Source: an uncultured Eubacteriales bacterium (GTDB lineage: Bacteria; Bacillota; Clostridia; Oscillospirales; Oscillospiraceae). From it: a stretch of 64,000 nt of DNA. The notes below the pieces were generated by a model. The model was not told the DNA's origin. It did no database searches and saw only the letters and a list, made by a program, of their open reading frames with translations. Numbering within the stretch: the stretch's first letter is position 1; each line of letters opens with the position of its first letter. The stretch spans positions 57,719 through 121,718 of the forward strand of contig UQSF01000003.1 in the NCBI GenBank assembly GCA_900543625.1, written 5' to 3'. Below, in pieces: positions 7,013-15,593 of this stretch. A program made the position numbers and the translations under genes.

Positions 7013-8134
7013 TCACACGTCCTTCGTGTACTGGAACAGGTCGCAGCGGAGCGTGCCGTTGTAGAGCTTGCGCTTCTTGTCCGCCGGACGGCCGAATGTG
7101 CGCTCAAACTCCGTGTGCGAGCTCAGGAGGTAGAGCTTCCAGTGCGCGGTCTTGGCGTAGGCTGCGCCGAAGGCGGCGTAGAGCGCCTCGGCCTCGCGCT
7201 TTTCCATCAGGCGCTCGCCGTAGGGCGGGTTCGTGACGATGACGCCGCGCTCGGTCGTGCGGTCAAATTCCCGTGCGTCGGCGACGGCGAACGTGATGCA
7301 GTCGTCCACGCCGGCGCGGCGGGCATTGTCGCGCGCCATGGCGACGGCGCGCGGGTCGATATCGGAGGCAAAGATGTGATACGCGCCGTGAAATTCCCGC
7401 GCACGCGCCTGCTCGCGCGCATCCTGCCAGACGGCCTTGTCCAGCCACGCCCACTGCATGGCGGCAAAGTCGCGCCGGATGCCGGGGGCGCGGCCTTTCG
7501 CGGCCAGCGCCGCCTCGATGGCGATGGTGCCGCTGCCGCAAAACGGGTCGCAGAAGTCACCCCGGCCGCGGTAGCCCGCGATGTCCACGAGTGCGGCGGC
7601 CAGCGTCTCGCGCAGGGGCGCCGCCACGTGTGCCGGACGGTAGCCGCGCTTGTGCAGCGGCGTGCCGGTCGTGTCGAGATAGAGCGTGGCCGTGTCGTGC
7701 ACGAGCGAGAACTGGATCTGATACAATGCGCCGGTCTCGGCGAACCAGCCGACGCGGTAGCGCCGCTTGAGCGACTCGACGACGGCTTTTTTGATGATCT
7801 TCTGGCAGTCGGGCACGGAGTGCAGCGCCGACTCCAGACTGTAGCCCTTGACGGGGAAGGCCGCGTCCGCCGGCAGATAGTCCGCCCACGGCAGCGCCTT
7901 GACGCCCTCAAAGAGCGCGTCGAACGTCGGCGCGGGGAAGCTGCCCAGCTCGAGCAGCACGCGCTCGCCGAAGCGGCAGCGGATGTTCATGCGCGCGATG
8001 TCCGCGTCCGTGCCGGTGCAGCGCACGCGGCCGTTTTCGGGCATAACATCGCGCAGCCCCATATGGCGCAGCTCATTGCCGAGCGGGCCCTCGAGCCCGA
8101 ACAGGCACGGCACGCACAGTTTGTGGTCAGGCAT
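7013..8134 (-). CDS. THUMP-domain rRNA (guanine-N2) methyltransferase, RlmL/YpsC type
   Basis: A 373-residue SAM-dependent RNA methyltransferase of the COG0116 group, which methylates guanines of 23S rRNA. An N-terminal ferredoxin-like and THUMP region (1 to about 160) is followed by a Rossmann domain with the SAM motif DPFCGSGTIAIE (196-207), the acidic SDIDP strand and the catalytic NPPYG (302-306). The start MPDHKLCVPCLFGLEG is chosen because family homology begins there. Its ATG overlaps the end of the upstream gene by 8 bases (8127-8134), so translation is probably coupled. It lacks the second methyltransferase domain of the E. coli RlmKL fusion. Confidence 0.9.
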   Translation of the reverse strand: MPDHKLCVPCLFGLEGPLGNELRHMGLRDVMPENGRVRCTGTDADIARMNIRCRFGERVLLELGSFPAPTFDALFEGVKALPWADYLPADAAFPVKGYSLESALHSVPDCQKIIKKAVVESLKRRYRVGWFAETGALYQIQFSLVHDTATLYLDTTGTPLHKRGYRPAHVAAPLRETLAAALVDIAGYRGRGDFCDPFCGSGTIAIEAALAAKGRAPGIRRDFAAMQWAWLDKAVWQDAREQARAREFHGAYHIFASDIDPRAVAMARDNARRAGVDDCITFAVADAREFDRTTERGVIVTNPPYGERLMEKREAEALYAAFGAAYAKTAHWKLYLLSSHTEFERTFGRPADKKRKLYNGTLRCDLFQYTKDV

Positions 8135-9113
8135 CGGGCGTGTCCTCGGTTTCTTCGGATTTTTCGGGCTGCGCGGCCTCGGTCTCCGGCTCGGTTTCAG
8201 GCTCGGTCTCCGGCGCAGCATCCGCCTCCGGGGCATCTTCCGTCCCGGGCGTCATGTCCACGAGCTCGAAGGTGATGTCCGGCAGCTTTTCCTGCTCATA
8301 CTTGCCGCAGAGAATGCGGATGAGCACCACGATGGCGTAGATCAGGCAGGCGACGGCAGCGACCGTCAGCCCCTCGACCCAGCCCTGCGGGATGCTGCCG
8401 ACGGTGTCCACGCGCACGATCTCGTCGGGCAGGTAGTCGGCCGCGTCCTCACTGTTGCCGATCGCGCCGATCTGCTGCAGGTAGGCGTGGTTTTCCGTGT
8501 ACCAGTCGTAGAGCGCGGACGAGACGGCCTCCGGCATGGTCTTGACCGTACCGGTGACGCGGATGAAGCTGTCGACCGAGTAGCTCTGGCCGGAGAGAAC
8601 GCTTGTCGTCGCGTCGGCAATGGTCTTGACCGAGGCGTTCCAGCGCGCGGGGAAGCGGAAGGCCACGAGCTTGCCGCCGATTGGCACAACGCCGTACTGC
8701 GCGCTGCTGCCGTTGGGGTCGGAAAACGTGTTGAGGATAAAGACAATGTCATGCTGCACGAACGTGCCGGGGTCGGCATCGAACGTGCCGGCGATCTCCT
8801 GCGCGCCGCGGGCGATGCGGAACACGCCGAAGCCGGACACCGCCAGCAGCACGATGGCCGCCAGCAGACCGGCCACACCGCGCCGGAGCGCGTGACGCGC
8901 GCGGACGCTCATGGGCTTTTTCTCCGCCGGAGCGGGGACTTCGGCAGTATCGGCTTCGCCGGCGGGGACTTCGGCGGTGTCGGTCTCGACAGCGGCGGAC
9001 TCGCCGGCCGTGACTTCTTCCGGCTGCGCGCATGCTTCGGGCGCATCGGTCTCCGGGGCGTCCGGCGCGGCGTTGTCGTTGATGATTTCTTCGGGGGTCT
9101 TGTGTTCGTCCAT
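8127..9113 (-). CDS. membrane protein with acidic termini, unknown function
   Basis: A 328-residue protein. The start MDEHKTPEEIINDN is supported by AAAGGAG 8 bases upstream. Layout: an acidic Pro/Ala/Glu-rich N-terminus (about 1-65), a transmembrane helix (about 80-98), an external domain of roughly 160 residues, a second helix (about 258-278), and an acidic tail with a repeated ETEP motif. Both termini would face the cytoplasm. It lies 14 bases downstream of aroC and overlaps the rRNA methyltransferase gene, so the three genes are probably cotranscribed, but this context does not suggest a role. I do not recognise the family. Confidence 0.8.
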   Translation of the reverse strand: MDEHKTPEEIINDNAAPDAPETDAPEACAQPEEVTAGESAAVETDTAEVPAGEADTAEVPAPAEKKPMSVRARHALRRGVAGLLAAIVLLAVSGFGVFRIARGAQEIAGTFDADPGTFVQHDIVFILNTFSDPNGSSAQYGVVPIGGKLVAFRFPARWNASVKTIADATTSVLSGQSYSVDSFIRVTGTVKTMPEAVSSALYDWYTENHAYLQQIGAIGNSEDAADYLPDEIVRVDTVGSIPQGWVEGLTVAAVACLIYAIVVLIRILCGKYEQEKLPDITFELVDMTPGTEDAPEADAAPETEPETEPETEAAQPEKSEETEDTPDA

Positions 9114-9127
9114 GATGGGCTCCTTTC

Positions 9128-10135
9128 TCAGATCGTGGCGGCGCTGTCGAGCATGGCGTCGAGTACGCAGCAGGCGAGTGCGGCCTCCATGACGGGGATC
9201 GCGCGCGGGGCAAGGCACGGGTCGTGCCGGCCGTTGATGCGCAGCGGCGTCTCCTCCATGGTCACGAGGTCGACCGACGGCTGCTCGCACGCGATCGACG
9301 GCGTCGGCCGCAGGGCCATGCGCACGACGAGCGGCATGCCGTTGGTGATGCCGCCGTTGATGCCGCCGGCGTTGTTGGACGCCATGGTGATGCGCCCGTT
9401 TTGCAGGCGGATGGGGTCGTTTGCCTCGCTACCGCGCATTTCGGCAAGGGCGAAGCCGCGGCCGAACTCCACGCCCTTCACGCCGGGGATGGCGTAGAGC
9501 ATACCGGCGATGCGGCTCTCCATGCCGCCGAAGAGCAGCCCGCCGACGCCGGCGGGCACGCCCGTGACGACACACTCAAGCTCGCTGCCGACGGAGTCAC
9601 CGGCGCTGCGCGCATCGAGGATGGCGCGCTTCATGTCGAAGTTGAGCTCCTTGCCCGTCGCCTGACCGACGCGCACGGCGTTGGCCGTGATCGTGATGCC
9701 GCGGCGCTCGAGGATCTGGCGGCAGACCGCCCCGGCAAACACGAGGCACGCCGTGAGCCGGCCGCTGAACGGGCCGCCGCCGCGCAGGTCGGCGTGGCCG
9801 CCGAAGCGCACGGTCGCGGCATAGTCCGCGTGGCTCGGACGCGGGATCTCCGGATGGTAGGCCGCGCTGTTCTGGTCCTTGTTGCGGAAGATGGCCGAGA
9901 TGGGCGCGCCGGTCGTCACGCCGTTGAGGATGCCGCTCATCACGAGCGGGTCATCGGTCTCGGAGCGGTGGGTCGTCAGGTCGGACGAGCCGGGGGCGCG
10001 CCGGCGCATCTGGATGCGCACGGCGTCCATGTCAACGGCCTCTCCTGCCGGGACGCCGTCGAGCACGACGCCGATCGCCGGGCCGTGCGACTCGCCGAAA
10101 ATCGTCACTTTTACACGTTCGCCATAGGTGTTCAT
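9128..10135 (-). CDS. aroC: chorismate synthase
   Basis: The last step of the shikimate pathway: conversion of 5-enolpyruvylshikimate 3-phosphate to chorismate using reduced FMN. The 335-residue protein starts MNTYGERVKVTIFGESHGPA, containing the signature GESHGPAIG (14-22). The family motifs RPSHADYAA and GGRFSGR-like GGPFSGRLTAC follow. The ATG at 10135 is preferred to an upstream TTG. It is somewhat shorter than the usual 350-390 residues, mostly at the C-terminus. No other aro gene is in the window. Confidence 0.95.
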   Translation of the reverse strand: MNTYGERVKVTIFGESHGPAIGVVLDGVPAGEAVDMDAVRIQMRRRAPGSSDLTTHRSETDDPLVMSGILNGVTTGAPISAIFRNKDQNSAAYHPEIPRPSHADYAATVRFGGHADLRGGGPFSGRLTACLVFAGAVCRQILERRGITITANAVRVGQATGKELNFDMKRAILDARSAGDSVGSELECVVTGVPAGVGGLLFGGMESRIAGMLYAIPGVKGVEFGRGFALAEMRGSEANDPIRLQNGRITMASNNAGGINGGITNGMPLVVRMALRPTPSIACEQPSVDLVTMEETPLRINGRHDPCLAPRAIPVMEAALACCVLDAMLDSAATI

Positions 10136-10288
10136 GCGGTTGCCTCGCTGTTCGTTCAAAAATAGGTTTACAGTTAACCATACAACATTTTCGCGGTCTT
10201 GTAAATGCCTTTTGCGCGCCGGGAGCGCCGCGCGGCCGCGCGGGCGCGGATTTTACAGATTGGACATGAAAAATACGCGCCGATTGTT

Positions 10289-10294
10289 TATAAT
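10289..10294 (+). promoter_or_regulatory. -10 box upstream of the response regulator
   Basis: A consensus TATAAT lies about 60 bases before the start codon. No convincing -35 box sits at 16-18 bases, which suggests activator dependence, possibly autoregulation by the downstream regulator. Confidence 0.5.
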
Positions 10295-10354
10295 AGAACG
10301 AACCATTGGATCATTATGCCCGGCGCACCGCGCCGGTGAAGGAGGCAACATCAC

Positions 10355-11044
10355 ATGAGCCAGAAAGTGCTCGTCGTGGAGGACGATATCAACATCGCGG
10401 AATTGCTGCGTCTGTACCTGCAGAAGGACGGCTTTGAGGTGTCGCACGCGGCCGACGGCGGTAAGGCTGTCGAGATGGCCAAGGAGATCCAGCCCGACCT
10501 CGTGCTGCTCGATATCATGCTGCCCGTGATGGACGGCTGGCAGGTCTGCCGCGAGCTGCGCAAGAGCATGAAGATGCCCATCATCATGCTCACCGCCAAG
10601 GGCGAGACCGAGGACAAGGTCTCCGGTCTGGAAATGGGTGCGGACGACTACATCGTCAAGCCCTTCGAGGTCAAGGAGCTGCTTGCGCGCGTGCACGCCG
10701 TGCTGCGCCGCACCGGCGACGACGGCAAGCCTCAGAGCAAGAAGCTCACCTTCGACAAGCTCGTCATCAACCTCGACTCCTATGAGCTGATCGTCGACGG
10801 CAAAAAGGTCGACACGCCGCCCAAGGAGATGGAGCTTTTGTACCACCTTGCGGCCACGCCCAACCGCGTCTACACCCGCAACCAGCTGCTCGACGAGGTG
10901 TGGGGCTTTGACTACTTCGGCGACAGCCGCACCGTGGACGTGCACATCAAGCGCCTGCGCGAGAAGCTCGAGGGCGTGTCCGACAAGTGGGCGCTCAAGA
11001 CCGTCTGGGGCGTGGGCTATAAGTTCGAAGCGGAAGAGACGTAA
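10355..11044 (+). CDS. OmpR/PhoB-family response regulator
   Basis: A 229-residue two-component regulator. The receiver domain (1 to about 120) has the acidic pair D10-D11, phospho-acceptor D53 in LLDIMLP, T80 and K102 in VKPFE. The C-terminal winged helix (about 130-225) has the VYTRNQLLDEVWG and RTVDVHIKRLREKL motifs. GAAGGAGG precedes the ATG. The cognate kinase follows with no gap, and an HtrA protease gene follows that, so this is likely an envelope-stress or cell-surface signalling cluster. Confidence 0.95.
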   Translation: MSQKVLVVEDDINIAELLRLYLQKDGFEVSHAADGGKAVEMAKEIQPDLVLLDIMLPVMDGWQVCRELRKSMKMPIIMLTAKGETEDKVSGLEMGADDYIVKPFEVKELLARVHAVLRRTGDDGKPQSKKLTFDKLVINLDSYELIVDGKKVDTPPKEMELLYHLAATPNRVYTRNQLLDEVWGFDYFGDSRTVDVHIKRLREKLEGVSDKWALKTVWGVGYKFEAEET

Positions 11045-12532
11045 GTGAAGAGCATCTATTTCAAGAACTTCGCCGCGACCGCCGCCATGGTGCTCTTCAG
11101 CTTTCTGATCCTCGGCACGGCGTTCGTGTTTCTCGGCCGCAGCTATGTCATCAGCGAATACCGCGGCAACATGGTCTCCAACGCCGAGGAGGTCAGCCAT
11201 GCGGCGCAGGCGCTCGTGCGCAGCGGCGAGCTCACGAGCTGGGACCTGCGCATGGTCATCAGCACGCTCGCGCAGTCGACCGGCAACCACATCTTCATCA
11301 CCGACACCGACGGGACGGTCGTGTCCTGCTCGTGCCGGAACATCGCCTGCGAGCACCTCGGTCGCACGCTCACCGGCAGCGCCATGACGCAGCTGCGCAG
11401 CGACGGCAAGCTCAACCTCATCACGAGCCTCGGCGGGTTTTACAGCTCCGCACACTACGTCGTCGCCCAGCCGATCACCATCGGCTCGGCCGCGCGCATC
11501 GTCGGCTACGTGTTCGTGACGACCAACAGCGCCACGATCATCGACGGCTGGCGCACGTTCGTGTGGGTATTTCTCGCCGCGTCCGCAGCCGTGATGATGA
11601 TCGCGCTGCTGCTCTCGCTCGTGACGAGCAAGCGCATGGCCCAGCCGCTCGACGAGATGGCCGTCGCCGCCAAGAAATTCGCACATGGAGATTTTTCCGC
11701 CCGCGTCACGGATGACGGACGCACCGACGAGGTCGGCGCGCTCATCTCGGCGTTCAACACCATGGCGGACTCGCTCGAGACGAGTGAGGAGCGCCGCAAC
11801 GCCTTCATTGCCAACGTTTCGCACGAGCTCAAGACGCCCATGACCACCATCGCCGGCTTTGCCGACGGCATTCTCGACGGCACGATCCCCAAGGATCAGG
11901 AGGACAAGTACCTTGTCACCATTGCCGACGAGACGCGCCGCCTCTCGCGCCTTGTGCGCAGCATGCTGGACATGTCGCGCGTGGAGAGCACGGGCGAGGA
12001 TCTGACGCGCCGGCGCGAATTTGACATCTCGGACAGGATCGTCAGCACCATGCTCAGCTTTGAGGCGCGCGCCAATGACAAGCAGCTCGACGTCGACCTC
12101 CAGCTTCCGGAGGATCCGATGCTCGTGCTCGGCGACCCGGACGCCATCACGCGCGTACTTTATAATCTGATGGACAACGCCGTCAAATTTGCCGCGCCCG
12201 GCAGCACGCTGTGCGTCTCGCTCTGGAAGTCGGAGGGCAAGGCCTACGTCTCCGTGCGCGACCATGGCGAGACCATCCCTGCCGACGACCTGCCGTTCAT
12301 CTTCGACCGCTTCCACAAGTCCGACCGCAGCCGCAGCCTTGACCGCGACGGCGTGGGCCTCGGGCTGTATCTGGTCAAGAGCATCCTCGACGCGCACGGG
12401 GAGGACATCGCCGTCACGAGCCGCGACGGGGAGACGGAGTTCGTGTTCACGCTCACGCTCGCAAAGCCCGCACCCAAGCCCACCGCAAAGCCCGAAAACA
12501 CCGGCCGTCGGGGCGGGCGCAAGAGTTCATGA
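11045..12532 (+). CDS. sensor histidine kinase, HtrA-linked
   Basis: A 495-residue membrane kinase. Transmembrane helices at about 9-31 and 172-194 enclose an extracytoplasmic sensor domain of about 140 residues that contains four Cys at positions 95-103. A HAMP domain follows, then the phospho-acceptor H260 in NVSHELKTP, and an HATPase_c domain with the N, G1 and G2 boxes. The start is a GTG that directly follows the stop codon of the regulator gene, so the two are translationally coupled. The sensed signal is unknown. Closest in layout to WalK/PhoR-like kinases. Confidence 0.93.
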   Translation: MKSIYFKNFAATAAMVLFSFLILGTAFVFLGRSYVISEYRGNMVSNAEEVSHAAQALVRSGELTSWDLRMVISTLAQSTGNHIFITDTDGTVVSCSCRNIACEHLGRTLTGSAMTQLRSDGKLNLITSLGGFYSSAHYVVAQPITIGSAARIVGYVFVTTNSATIIDGWRTFVWVFLAASAAVMMIALLLSLVTSKRMAQPLDEMAVAAKKFAHGDFSARVTDDGRTDEVGALISAFNTMADSLETSEERRNAFIANVSHELKTPMTTIAGFADGILDGTIPKDQEDKYLVTIADETRRLSRLVRSMLDMSRVESTGEDLTRRREFDISDRIVSTMLSFEARANDKQLDVDLQLPEDPMLVLGDPDAITRVLYNLMDNAVKFAAPGSTLCVSLWKSEGKAYVSVRDHGETIPADDLPFIFDRFHKSDRSRSLDRDGVGLGLYLVKSILDAHGEDIAVTSRDGETEFVFTLTLAKPAPKPTAKPENTGRRGGRKSS

Positions 12533-12627
12533 ATTGTTCGCGGAATTCATAGAATGTTCGTTTTCCATTCATAAGCAGCACAAAATCGTGTGTTATCATC
12601 AAATCGTTCCTTGGGAGGGACACCAAC

Positions 12628-13914
12628 ATGTACGACAACGTTCGCAAACCGGAGTCCGACTGGTATGAGGCCGGCTACACCGCGCCCCGCAGCGAAGCTT
12701 CCGGCAGCGGCTGCTACGACTCTTACTGGAGCCCGTCGCAGACCGCCGCACCGAAGAAAGCGTCCCATCAGGGTCTGAAGATCACGATGATCATTCTCGG
12801 CGTGTTGGTGCTGATCATCGCCTCGTGTTATGTGTTCGCGGCGCGCGGACGGGACTCTGCTCCCTCCGTCGATCCCGGGCAGCACGGCAGCGTGACGATC
12901 CCACAGGACGATGCGGACGATGACACCACCGTCACCGGCAAGAACGAGCTGCCGGGCGCGCCGACAGATCCCGGCGTGACCATGGCGCTCCAGCCCGCCG
13001 GCGGCAGTGTGCTCTCGCTGCAGAGCGTGTATGCCAAGTGCCTGCCGTCCGTTGTCGGCATCCATGCCGACATCCGCCGCGGCGAATACAGCACCGGCAC
13101 GGGCATCGTGCTCACGAGCGATGGCTACATCGTCACGAACACGCACGTGCTCGACGGCGCGAAGAGCGTCACCGTGACCACGTCGGATGGCACCGAGTAT
13201 ACGGGCGCACTCGTCGGCGCAGACGCCGTGAGCGACATCGCCGTGCTCAAGATCGACGCACAGGGGCTCACCCCCGCCGAGTTCGGCGACTCCAGTTCCC
13301 TGCAGGTCGGCGATGACGTTGTGTCCATCGGCAACCCGCTCGGCGAGCAGCTGCGCTGGACGATGACCAACGGCATCATCTCCGCCATCAACCGCGACAT
13401 GGTCTATAACGGGCACAGCATGACCCTCCTGCAGACCAATGCCGCCATCAACGAAGGCAACTCCGGCGGCCCGCTCATCAATATGTATGGGCAGGTGATC
13501 GGCATCACGAACATGAAGGCCCTGTCCACCGGCGTGGAGGGCATCGGCTTCGCGATCCCGACGGCGGTCATCCGCCCGATCGTCAACGCCCTGCTGGCAG
13601 ACGGCCGCGTTTCCGGCCGCGTGAGCATCGGCATCACCGTGGGCGCGATCTCCTCTGCCGCTTCGGACTACTATGATCTGCCCGAGGGGCTTTATATCAG
13701 CGACGTCGCTGAGGGCTCGGACGCCGAGAAGCAGGGCATCCAGTCCGGCGATATGCTTCTGGCGGTCAACGGCAAGGCCGTGACCACCACCTACGATGTC
13801 AGCGCCGTGAAGGATGGCTTGCAGGTGGGCGACACCGTCACCCTGACCATCTATCGCGACGGCAAAACGTTCGACGTCAAAGTCAAGCTCGTCGACACGA
13901 ACGACATCTCTTAA
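12628..13914 (+). CDS. membrane-anchored HtrA/DegP-like serine protease with PDZ domain
   Basis: A 428-residue S1C protease for misfolded envelope proteins. A cytoplasmic N-terminus of about 50 residues is followed by a transmembrane helix (about 51-72), a low-complexity linker, and the trypsin-like domain with triad H173 (TNTHVLDGA), D203 (SDIAVLKI) and S279 (NEGNSGGPL). One C-terminal PDZ domain covers about 335-420. GGGAGG lies at good distance from the ATG. It lies 95 bases after the histidine kinase gene; in other Firmicutes (for example CssRS) such kinases induce htrA, so regulation by the neighbouring system is likely but inferred. Confidence 0.95.
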   Translation: MYDNVRKPESDWYEAGYTAPRSEASGSGCYDSYWSPSQTAAPKKASHQGLKITMIILGVLVLIIASCYVFAARGRDSAPSVDPGQHGSVTIPQDDADDDTTVTGKNELPGAPTDPGVTMALQPAGGSVLSLQSVYAKCLPSVVGIHADIRRGEYSTGTGIVLTSDGYIVTNTHVLDGAKSVTVTTSDGTEYTGALVGADAVSDIAVLKIDAQGLTPAEFGDSSSLQVGDDVVSIGNPLGEQLRWTMTNGIISAINRDMVYNGHSMTLLQTNAAINEGNSGGPLINMYGQVIGITNMKALSTGVEGIGFAIPTAVIRPIVNALLADGRVSGRVSIGITVGAISSAASDYYDLPEGLYISDVAEGSDAEKQGIQSGDMLLAVNGKAVTTTYDVSAVKDGLQVGDTVTLTIYRDGKTFDVKVKLVDTNDIS

Positions 13915-13957
13915 TTTGCTAGTTTCTCCCTCCTCATATTCTCCTCTCTATTGAACG

Positions 13958-13985
13958 AACCCCAGGCGGCTTGCCGTCTGGGGTT
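13958..13985 (+). terminator. terminator after htrA (first copy of a duplicated hairpin)
   Basis: AACCCCAG (13958-13965) pairs with CTGGGGTT (13978-13985) with an inner GCGG/CCGT stem, followed by TGTTCTATGT. The same outer stem and tail recur at 14104-14143. Confidence 0.75.
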
Positions 13986-14103
13986 TGTTCTATGTTTGAG
14001 TGCGGTTGCGCGCTGCTGTGCCGCGCAACTGATCAGCAGGGGAGCCCGAGGGGGCAAGGCCTGCCTCGGTTCGGATGCTGCGAGCTTGCGCAGCAAGCCG
14101 ACG
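13986..14103. repeat. hairpin-rich spacer between two near-identical terminators
   Basis: About 118 bases without a gene. It holds several small palindromes, for example GGTTGCGCG with CGCGCAACT, and GCTGCG with GCGCAGC. It is flanked on both sides by hairpins sharing AACCCCAG...CTGGGGTTTGTTCTATGT. Confidence 0.5.
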
Positions 14104-14133
14104 AACCCCAGATGGGTAATACCATCTGGGGTT
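14104..14133 (+). terminator. second copy of the htrA terminator
   Basis: A perfect 12-bp stem AACCCCAGATGG with loop GTAATA, followed by TGTTCTATGT. The outer stem is identical to 13958-13985, but the inner stem and loop differ. Confidence 0.75.
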
Positions 14134-14191
14134 TGTTCTATGTCCGGGTAAAAATGCTGCGATGGGTCATGTGACGGAGCGGTGGATGCGC

Positions 14192-14226
14192 AAAACAGCC
14201 CGCTCCATCAGAGCGAGCTGTTTTTT
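14192..14226 (-). terminator. terminator of the ABC transporter operon
   Basis: AACAGC and CGCTC arms pair with GAGCG and GCTGTT around CATCA with one mismatch. T-rich tracts flank both sides (TTTT on the minus strand, TTTTTT on the plus strand). Confidence 0.65.
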
Positions 14227-14250
14227 CTGCGTTTTGGTGCGTTTTGCACT

Positions 14251-14850
14251 TCACGGTATGCCGCAGCGAAACGTGCCGCCGGCATACGCATACACCGTGC
14301 AGCCGAGCGCATCGGCGTCGGCGGGGTCGTGCGTGGCGAGCACAAGCGTCCTGCCCTGCGTCTCGGCGGCGATGCACGCAATCACACGCGCACGCAGCGC
14401 CGCGTCCAGAGCGCGAAACGGCTCGTCGAGCAGCAGCACCGGCGCGTCATACGCGAGCGCGCGCGCAATGGCCACGCGCTGCTGCATACCGCCGGAGAGC
14501 GCCGCGGGATATTGCTCCGCCGCCGCGCCGAGCTCCAGCCGCTCGAGCCATGCGCGCGCCTGCGGCATGGTCTGCGTCCGGTCGGAGAGCACGGCGTTGA
14601 CATTTTCCGCCGCCGTGCGCCACGGCAGCAGCCGCGGCTCCTGAAACACGCACGCGATGCGCCCGGGCGAAACGCGCACGCTGCCGCCGTCCGGCGCGCG
14701 CAGCCCGGCGAGCACGCGCAGCAGCGTCGTCTTGCCGCAGCCGGACGGGCCCATGAGCGCGATGTGCGCCCCGTCGGGCACGGTGAGCGTGACCTTGTGC
14801 AGCACGTCGCGCCCGTCGTAGGTCACGGTGAGGTCATGCGCCTCGATCAT
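14251..14850 (-). CDS. ABC transporter ATP-binding protein, SsuB/TauB type
   Basis: A 199-residue ATPase, short for the family (usually about 240), missing part of the C-terminus. It has Walker A GPSGCGKTT (34-42), the Q-loop VFQEPRLLPW, the signature LSGGMQQR, Walker B LLLDEPF and the switch His in ATHDPADA. Its ATG overlaps the permease stop codon by 4 bases (ATGA), giving a tightly coupled operon. It powers import of the ligand bound by the lipoprotein encoded two genes upstream. Confidence 0.93.
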   Translation of the reverse strand: MIEAHDLTVTYDGRDVLHKVTLTVPDGAHIALMGPSGCGKTTLLRVLAGLRAPDGGSVRVSPGRIACVFQEPRLLPWRTAAENVNAVLSDRTQTMPQARAWLERLELGAAAEQYPAALSGGMQQRVAIARALAYDAPVLLLDEPFRALDAALRARVIACIAAETQGRTLVLATHDPADADALGCTVYAYAGGTFRCGIP

Positions 14851-15593
14851 GTGCCGCCGCCTCCTTTCCCGCGCGGGGTCAGCGCGCGCAGCACCAGCCG
14901 CTCGAGCCCGACGCTCAGGAGAATGACCGCGAGCGTCCACGCGAAGAGGTCGGTGGTCTGCAGATACAGCTTCGATTCATAGATCATGCGGCCGATGGCG
15001 CTGTGCGGCACGGTGAGTACCTCGGCAGCGATGGCGGACTTCCAGCCGAAGCCGATGCCGGAGCGCAGCGCCGCGAGAAAGTGCGGCTGCACGCCCGGCA
15101 GATAGATCCGCCGCAGGATACGTCCGCGCGGCCAGCCGTACACCTGCGCAAGCTCGAGCAGGGCGGGGTCGGCCGAGCGGATGCCGGTGCAGACGTTGCT
15201 CCACACGACGGGCAGCACCATGAGCAGTGAGATGAACACCGGCAGCCAGTCGCGCGCGATCCACACAAGCGCGAGCACGACGAACGATGCCACCGGCGTG
15301 GACTTGACGACCGTCATGAGCGGGCGCAGCAGCGCGTCAGCGGTTTTCGACACCGAGCACGCGACGGCCATGCCCGTGCCGAGCGCGACCGCCGCCGTGA
15401 TTCCGAGCAGCACGCGGCCGATGGATACGGCCGTGATGCGCCAGAATGCCGCCGTCGCCGCGAGCTCGCACAGTCTGCGCACGACGACCCACGGCGCAGG
15501 CAGCAGCAGTTCCCGGTTCACGAGCAGCGCGAGCGCCGTCCACACCGCGACCCAGAATGCAAGCGTCAGCGCGCCGCGGGCGAAACGCTTCAT
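14847..15593 (-). CDS. ABC transporter permease, SsuC/TauC type
   Basis: A 248-residue inner-membrane permease with about six transmembrane helices. The cytoplasmic coupling loop (EAA-like, GWKSAIAAEVLTVPHSAIG) fits the nitrate/sulfonate/taurine and thiamine-precursor importer family. Its start overlaps the upstream gene's stop (ATGA) and its end overlaps the ATPase gene. The substrate is unknown. Confidence 0.92.
   Translation of the reverse strand: MKRFARGALTLAFWVAVWTALALLVNRELLLPAPWVVVRRLCELAATAAFWRITAVSIGRVLLGITAAVALGTGMAVACSVSKTADALLRPLMTVVKSTPVASFVVLALVWIARDWLPVFISLLMVLPVVWSNVCTGIRSADPALLELAQVYGWPRGRILRRIYLPGVQPHFLAALRSGIGFGWKSAIAAEVLTVPHSAIGRMIYESKLYLQTTDLFAWTLAVILLSVGLERLVLRALTPRGKGGGGT

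Noticed and set aside
10253..12397. 714-codon minus-strand frame antisense to the response regulator and kinase
   Set aside because: Antisense shadow; His/Asp/Ala-rich low-information translation.
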